A stretch of DNA of 64,000 nt from Deltaproteobacteria bacterium (GTDB lineage: Bacteria > Desulfobacterota > Desulfarculia > Adiutricales > Adiutricaceae). The first letter of the stretch is position 1; each line of letters opens with the position of its first letter. The notes beneath the pieces were generated by a model that saw nothing but the letters and a program-made list of their open reading frames with translations, ran no database searches and had not been told where the DNA came from. The stretch is from assembly GCA_031276865.1 (NCBI GenBank), contig JAISMF010000101.1:1-64000 (forward strand), in the 5' to 3' direction. The translations under genes were made by a program, and so were the position numbers. This document shows, piece by piece, positions 60,641 to 64,000 of this stretch.

Positions 60641-61564
60641 CTAGAGTAATTTTATCGCCAATATTACCAGGTACGTATTTAAAAAAAGAGGATATCCGCT
60701 ATTTTTATCTTGAACAATAATCAATCTGATTTGTTTACCGTCTTTACCAACATAATCGCGAAATTGAGTGACACCTGTTTGAACCGCGTTTGGTAGACCT
60801 GTACTGTCAATAAGAGCGCAACTAAGAGGCGACTCTTTATTGAGAAACTGCGAGTATTTTTCAAAAAAAATCCTCCAGTATTTGTCTTTACCTATTTCTT
60901 TGTACAAGCGCGATATAATAAACGATATAAGATCCACATCGTGGTATAAAAATTTTGCATATGTCTCGTTCCACCATGATAAAGCGCGCATCGTAGCGCC
61001 GCCATCAGTTAAATTGTATAGAACGAGGGACATAACCGCCTCGCCTAGGTTATCTTCATTTTCAAAAGGTTTCATAAAGATGTCTTCGAGGCCGGATTCT
61101 TTGATAACCTCGGAAGCCACATACACTCCGCCAAATGATAAGCAATTCAATGGCTCGTAGATCTCAACAAGTTCTTCGCCAACCAGCGGCGCTTTTGCCG
61201 GTTTAGCAGCGAACCCACGGTACGCGATCTCATCCGATGAAAGAGGTTTGATTGTGCTCGGCGGGATAAACTTATAAACACCATGTTTTCGAGAATGAAA
61301 TATCAATTCATCTTTGTTTAAAACCTTACCCAACCATAATACTGTCTCTGATTTGCATGTTCCTTTGACCCATACGGATTTCTGAATTAAGCCGTACTCG
61401 TGTTTAGTTTCTCCCTTGCCTTTGAACTGATATCGTATGAAATGCGAACCAATTGAGTCGGCGTCGAATTTATGAAGCATAAAATCTCCGAATCTAGCGA
61501 CGAATGAGAATGATTTATTTCCGACTAGATATTGAAGATTAGTCTCATAATTTGAAATAGTCAA
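60641..61564 (-). CDS. Transposase, IS1634/IS4 type, N-terminal part
   Basis: A 307-residue frame with the N-terminal domain and first catalytic Asp (ALIDSTGLPNAV). After SGYPLFL it leaves the family alignment; a -1 shift at the slippery T-TTT-TTA (about 60680 on the minus strand) restores KYVPGNIGD and the rest of the enzyme. T-TTT-TTA is a known -1 slippery heptamer, but a one-base deletion in a T8 run or a sequencing error would look the same. Confidence 0.8.
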   Translation of the reverse strand: MTISNYETNLQYLVGNKSFSFVARFGDFMLHKFDADSIGSHFIRYQFKGKGETKHEYGLIQKSVWVKGTCKSETVLWLGKVLNKDELIFHSRKHGVYKFIPPSTIKPLSSDEIAYRGFAAKPAKAPLVGEELVEIYEPLNCLSFGGVYVASEVIKESGLEDIFMKPFENEDNLGEAVMSLVLYNLTDGGATMRALSWWNETYAKFLYHDVDLISFIISRLYKEIGKDKYWRIFFEKYSQFLNKESPLSCALIDSTGLPNAVQTGVTQFRDYVGKDGKQIRLIIVQDKNSGYPLFLNTYLVILAIKLL

Positions 61565-61712
61565 GAAATATCTACACCTTTGAAAATATTATACCATATA
61601 TTGGGGTATCTCAAAAATTGTTCAACTACGCTGGGAAAATAGCGAAAAATAATGGGCACCCGCCGATTCTAGCGAGAACAATCAGCCCCAGTTCAAGTTT
61701 ATTCATTCACGC

Positions 61713-61741
61713 TTGACTTTTGACATCTCATAAGTTATAAT
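61713..61741 (+). promoter_or_regulatory. Strong promoter of the Fic toxin-antitoxin operon
   Basis: TTGACT (61713-61718), 17-base spacer, TATAAT (61736-61741): near consensus. Transcription would run through the XRE remnant, antitoxin and Fic toxin genes. Confidence 0.75.
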
Positions 61742-61781
61742 TAAACGAGAATAAAACCATCATGCGATATGGCGCGGGACG

Positions 61782-62030
61782 AGGCGCGATTTGTTCGCTA
61801 TCGGTTTCAACAAATTATGGAAGTAGTTGAGCGACAATCGAACGAGCTGGAAAGAGTCGCTGCTGGCGGCGGATGTAAGCGCTGTGTTCATTGCCAAACG
61901 TGGCAAAGACGATGATATCACAACCGACGCTCTTTTAAAAATTTGTAATATCCCTAACTGTGATATTGCGGACATTATGGAAATTGAGCGAGAACAGATT
62001 GGAGTGACGGACGGAGGAAGAACGAAATGA
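61782..62030 (+). pseudogene. XRE-family regulator interrupted by an in-frame stop
   Basis: One frame reads FNKLWK, TAG (61824-61826), LSDN, then LLAADVSA, IAKRGKDDDITTDALLKICN and CDIADIMEI, the pattern of small Cro/CI-type helix-turn-helix proteins. The TAG falls where relatives have a Leu (KLWKLL). Translation could restart at TTG 61827 to give 67 residues without the first helix. The stop codon overlaps the antitoxin start (ATGA). It may once have autoregulated the operon. Confidence 0.65.
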
Positions 62031-62233
62031 GTTCCGCGCGCAAGAAAAATCGAACGATAAACAAGTCTGCCAACACGCGTGAGAGCGCGGTAAACTATGT
62101 ATGCTTAACTATGGCTATGGAGGGAATGCCGCTTTCCGAACGTGAAATCACGGAGCTGCGACGCCTCTCGCGCGCTGAGATCAGCGGCGATGAGTACAGG
62201 GCGCGGATACGCGAGGATTTCAATCTGAAGTGA
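62027..62233 (+). CDS. VbhA-like antitoxin of a Fic toxin
   Basis: A 68-residue protein directly upstream of, and overlapping, the Fic gene by four bases (GTGA). The inhibitory-helix signature (S/T)xxxE(G/N) is present as TMAMEG (about residues 33-38); in VbhA this Glu blocks ATP positioning in the Fic pocket. The C-terminal helical part (SRAEISGDEYRARI) matches the family. It is expected to hold the toxin inactive by forming a complex. Confidence 0.85.
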   Translation: MSSARKKNRTINKSANTRESAVNYVCLTMAMEGMPLSEREITELRRLSRAEISGDEYRARIREDFNLK

Positions 62234-62844
62234 GAGAATTCGAATACCATTCTGAATCGCCTGACAACTACCTATACGATGGCGCATGCATTCTGATTAA
62301 CAAGTTCGGCATACGCGACAGCGATACTTTGCTAGACGTTGAGCGACGGTTTACGGCTGGGCGATTGATCGAGTTGAGCATTACCCCTATTCGCGGGCTA
62401 TTTGACTTCGCCCACCTGAAGAAGATTCACGCTTATATTTTTCAAGACTTGTTCGATTGGGCCGGGAAACCTCGCCAAGCGGGATTTTTGTCAAAGTCGA
62501 AAACGGTATTCCGCCGCGGCGAGTATATCGACTCGCAAGCGATGGAGTTATTCAGTAAACTTAAATTTGAAAAGTTTTCGCGCGAACTCGACAAAACACA
62601 GTTCATAGAACGTCTTTCTTACTTTATGGGCGAAGTCAACGCGTCGCATCCTTTCCGCGAGGGTAACGGACGGACGAGCCGTGAGTTTTTTCGCGAGCTA
62701 TCGCTAAACGCGGGGTACGACCTTGACTGGGGCAACGCCGACAAAGGCTGGTTGCTCGCCGCCGACATTCGCGCGTTTCGGCAACATTACGCGCCGCTTA
62801 TTACAATTTTGGAGCGGACGGTTCAAACTGGAGATAAATCTTAG
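62230..62844 (+). CDS. Fic-domain toxin (protein AMPylase, VbhT/FicT-like)
   Basis: A 204-residue Fic protein that transfers AMP or another nucleotide moiety to target proteins. The catalytic motif HPFREGNGRTSR (about residues 138-149, consensus HxFxxGNGRxxR) is complete, and the flap region (TVFRRGEYI) is present. The preceding IHAYIFQDLFDWAGKPR is a family hallmark. GTG start overlapping the antitoxin stop. Appears functional. Class I Fic module (antitoxin on a separate protein). Codon use and GC are lower than the host's main genes, suggesting transfer with the neighbouring IS. Confidence 0.92.
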   Translation: MREFEYHSESPDNYLYDGACILINKFGIRDSDTLLDVERRFTAGRLIELSITPIRGLFDFAHLKKIHAYIFQDLFDWAGKPRQAGFLSKSKTVFRRGEYIDSQAMELFSKLKFEKFSRELDKTQFIERLSYFMGEVNASHPFREGNGRTSREFFRELSLNAGYDLDWGNADKGWLLAADIRAFRQHYAPLITILERTVQTGDKS

Positions 62845-62969
62845 GAATAAAAAATTGTGATTTTAGATCGTACCTATTTTCACCTGATTTAAGTTTTGTC
62901 GAAAATGGAAAGCGGTATGAAAAACAGGTGTAAGCGTCGAAGCCGAATAAAAAGAATAAAAAATAATTT

Positions 62970-63040
62970 GTCGCCCGCCAGGCGACCTTTTGGCTCGACC
63001 GTCAAGATAAATTGGGCTTCTAAAATTTATTTGACGGAGG
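62970..63040 (+). promoter_or_regulatory. Conserved two-hairpin leader of the VWA gene (copy 2)
   Basis: GTCGCC-cgcca-GGCGAC, then CGTCAAGATAAATT (63000-63013) pairing with AATTTATTTGACG (63024-63036) next to GGAGG. Same structure as at 58582. Confidence 0.55.
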
Positions 63041-63048
63041 TAGTCAAA

Positions 63049-63717
63049 ATGTCTAACGAAATTACGGATTTAGTTTTCATCCTCGACAAAAGCAACTCGA
63101 TGAGCGGTATGGAAAGGGCCACCATCGGAGGCTACAATTCCCTGCTCGAAAAGCAGAAGGAAGACGACGGCCGGTGCCGCGTCACGACGGTTCTCTTCAA
63201 TGACAAGTACAAGCTGCTCCACAACAGGGTCGACATTCACGACGTGGGCAAACTGACCGGAAGAGACTACCGCGCCGATGGGAACACGGCGCTCATGGAC
63301 GCCATCGGACGGACGATCAACAAGGTGGCGCGTTTTCAGACCAGCGCCGACTTGGAAAAGCGCCCCGAAAAAGCGATGTTCGTAATCGTCACCGACGGCA
63401 TGGAGAACGCGAGCCGCAAATTCTCTTCCGCCCAGATTAAATCGATGATCGAGCGGCAAAAGGAGGAGAACGGGTGGGAGTTCGTCTTTCTCGGAGCTAA
63501 CATCGACGCCGTGAAAACAGCCGCCCTTTACGGGATCGACTCAAGCCGGGCGGCCGATTACCGCGCCGACAGCCGGGGAACCAGGTTGAATTTCACAGTG
63601 ATGAATAAGGCCGTCCGCGTTTTCCGGAAGGTAGGGAAGCTCAATTCGTCCTTCTTAAAGGATATACGCTCTGACGGGTTCCGCCGCGGCGGAAAGTTGG
63701 GGCGGAAGATTTTTTAA
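63049..63717 (+). CDS. VWA domain protein, copy 2
   Basis: A 222-residue paralogue of the protein at 58661. MIDAS residues are kept (DKSNSMS, GNTALMDA, VTDGMENASR). Differences are scattered, and the C-terminus is six residues longer (KLGRKIF). ATG at 63049 with the same GGAGG spacing; an in-frame upstream extension is ignored because the ribosome site and leader are conserved with copy 1. Followed by a large terminator. Confidence 0.86.
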   Translation: MSNEITDLVFILDKSNSMSGMERATIGGYNSLLEKQKEDDGRCRVTTVLFNDKYKLLHNRVDIHDVGKLTGRDYRADGNTALMDAIGRTINKVARFQTSADLEKRPEKAMFVIVTDGMENASRKFSSAQIKSMIERQKEENGWEFVFLGANIDAVKTAALYGIDSSRAADYRADSRGTRLNFTVMNKAVRVFRKVGKLNSSFLKDIRSDGFRRGGKLGRKIF

Positions 63718-63748
63718 GGCTCCGTTTCTAAAGCCTTCAAACGGTTAA

Positions 63749-63836
63749 GGCGCTGGCGACCCTTAACGCCCCGCCCCGGAAAGCCGAGGTTTTCCGGGGA
63801 AGGGCGTTAAGGGGCGAAAGTCAGCGCCTTTTTTTT
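63749..63836 (+). terminator. Large terminator after VWA copy 2
   Basis: Nested stems GGCGCTG/CAGCGCC, CCCTTAACGCCC/GGGCGTTAAGGG and CCCCGGAAA/TTTTCCGGGG, then T8. Unusually long for a terminator. Confidence 0.85.
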
Positions 63837-63841
63837 ACGCT

Positions 63842-64000
63842 TCAGCCGAGATCGCTTCCCAGAAGCGGCTGGTCGTAGAAGAAGAGGGCTTCGTTAATTT
63901 CGAAAATATCGTACTTTTGATTGGATATGAAATATTCCACGATGATGTCGAATTTCCGGCTGCGCGAAAGGGCGAAGCCCGCCTTTTTAAGTAGTTCGCG
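63842..64000 (-). CDS. 3' part of an unidentified gene, running off the window
   Basis: Read on the minus strand, 52 codons and a TGA. The peptide includes [32 protein letters not shown] and ends LLGSDLG. Its truncated duplicate lies at 59454. Family not recognised; the segment is soluble with no special motif. Confidence 0.65.
   Translation of the reverse strand, partial: RELLKKAGFALSRSRKFDIIVEYFISNQKYDIFEINEALFFYDQPLLGSDLG

Larger units (their letters stand above)
59602..61609 (-). mobile_element. IS element carrying an IS1634/IS4-type transposase (ends uncertain)
   Basis: The transposase reading frames occupy 60012-61564. ATACC...GGTAT motifs at 59602-59622 and 61591-61608 face each other and are the best candidates for the ends, but identity is weak and no target duplication could be assigned. 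The element is AT-rich and sits between the two VWA blocks. Confidence 0.5.
62959..63970 (+). repeat. Direct repeat block, copy 2 (VWA gene with flanks)
   Basis: Counterpart of 58571-59565; here the minus-strand gene is continuous to the window edge, so this is probably the more intact copy. Confidence 0.75.

Noticed and set aside
1-64000. tRNA or rRNA genes
   Set aside because: No T-arm/CCA cloverleaf pattern or rRNA core words noticed on either strand by eye; a tRNAscan run would be decisive.

Overview
This window looks like a chromosomal segment of a Gram-negative bacterium with very GC-rich genes and AT-rich gaps between them. The Gram-negative call rests on an outer-membrane autotransporter, a lipoprotein and a sigma-54-type regulator. 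GTG and TTG starts are common. The sulfate-assimilation genes are of the kind known from anaerobic clostridia and deltaproteobacteria. I suspect an anaerobic Desulfobacterota-like lineage but cannot name a species. Long non-coding gaps, frameshifted remnants and enzyme domains without catalytic residues suggest a genome with much ongoing decay.

Layout. 1-1.1 kb: remnants of frameshifted genes. 1.4-3.9 kb (-): autotransporter. 3.9-5.5 kb: AT-rich gap with a near-perfect promoter, a GC-rich structured stretch and a terminator, probably an untranslated RNA. 5.5-15.9 kb (+): a complete assimilatory sulfate pathway (sulfate ABC transporter, AprA/AprB-like APS reductase, CysD/CysN, siroheme sulfite reductase). 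16.0-21.6 kb (-): a lower-GC three-gene operon encoding an Hsp70-like ATPase with a helical tail, a small UvrD-type SF1 helicase and an unrecognised protein; it looks acquired and may be a defence system. 23.4 kb: JAMM peptidase. 25.5 kb: small secreted protein. 26.8-48.0 kb: one uninterrupted 7,067-residue NRPS-like gene, followed by an apparently intact type II thioesterase. 51-54 kb: divergent MerR regulator and Cd/Zn/Pb P-type ATPase around a classic MerR operator. 56.5 kb: sigma-54-type regulator with a degenerate Walker B. 58.6-64 kb: a duplicated VWA gene block flanking an IS with a frameshifted transposase and a VbhA/Fic toxin-antitoxin pair.

Main discovery. The 21.2 kb NRPS-like gene has recognisable carrier, aminotransferase, condensation and adenylation domains. 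By eye, every class has lost its key residues: the PLP lysine is proline, all six condensation motifs lack the catalytic His, no adenylation domain has the A10 lysine, and one carrier has Cys in place of the phosphopantetheine Ser. Yet the frame is open throughout. It is either a giant pseudo-enzyme kept for another role or a megasynthase caught during loss of function.

Two unannotated repeat families were also found. One is a 138-139 bp element with about 20 bp terminal inverted repeats, in three copies, each upstream of a gene (cysD, the JAMM gene, the NRPS-like gene) in the same orientation. The other is a 71 bp element, one copy of which is nested inside the copy before the NRPS-like gene.
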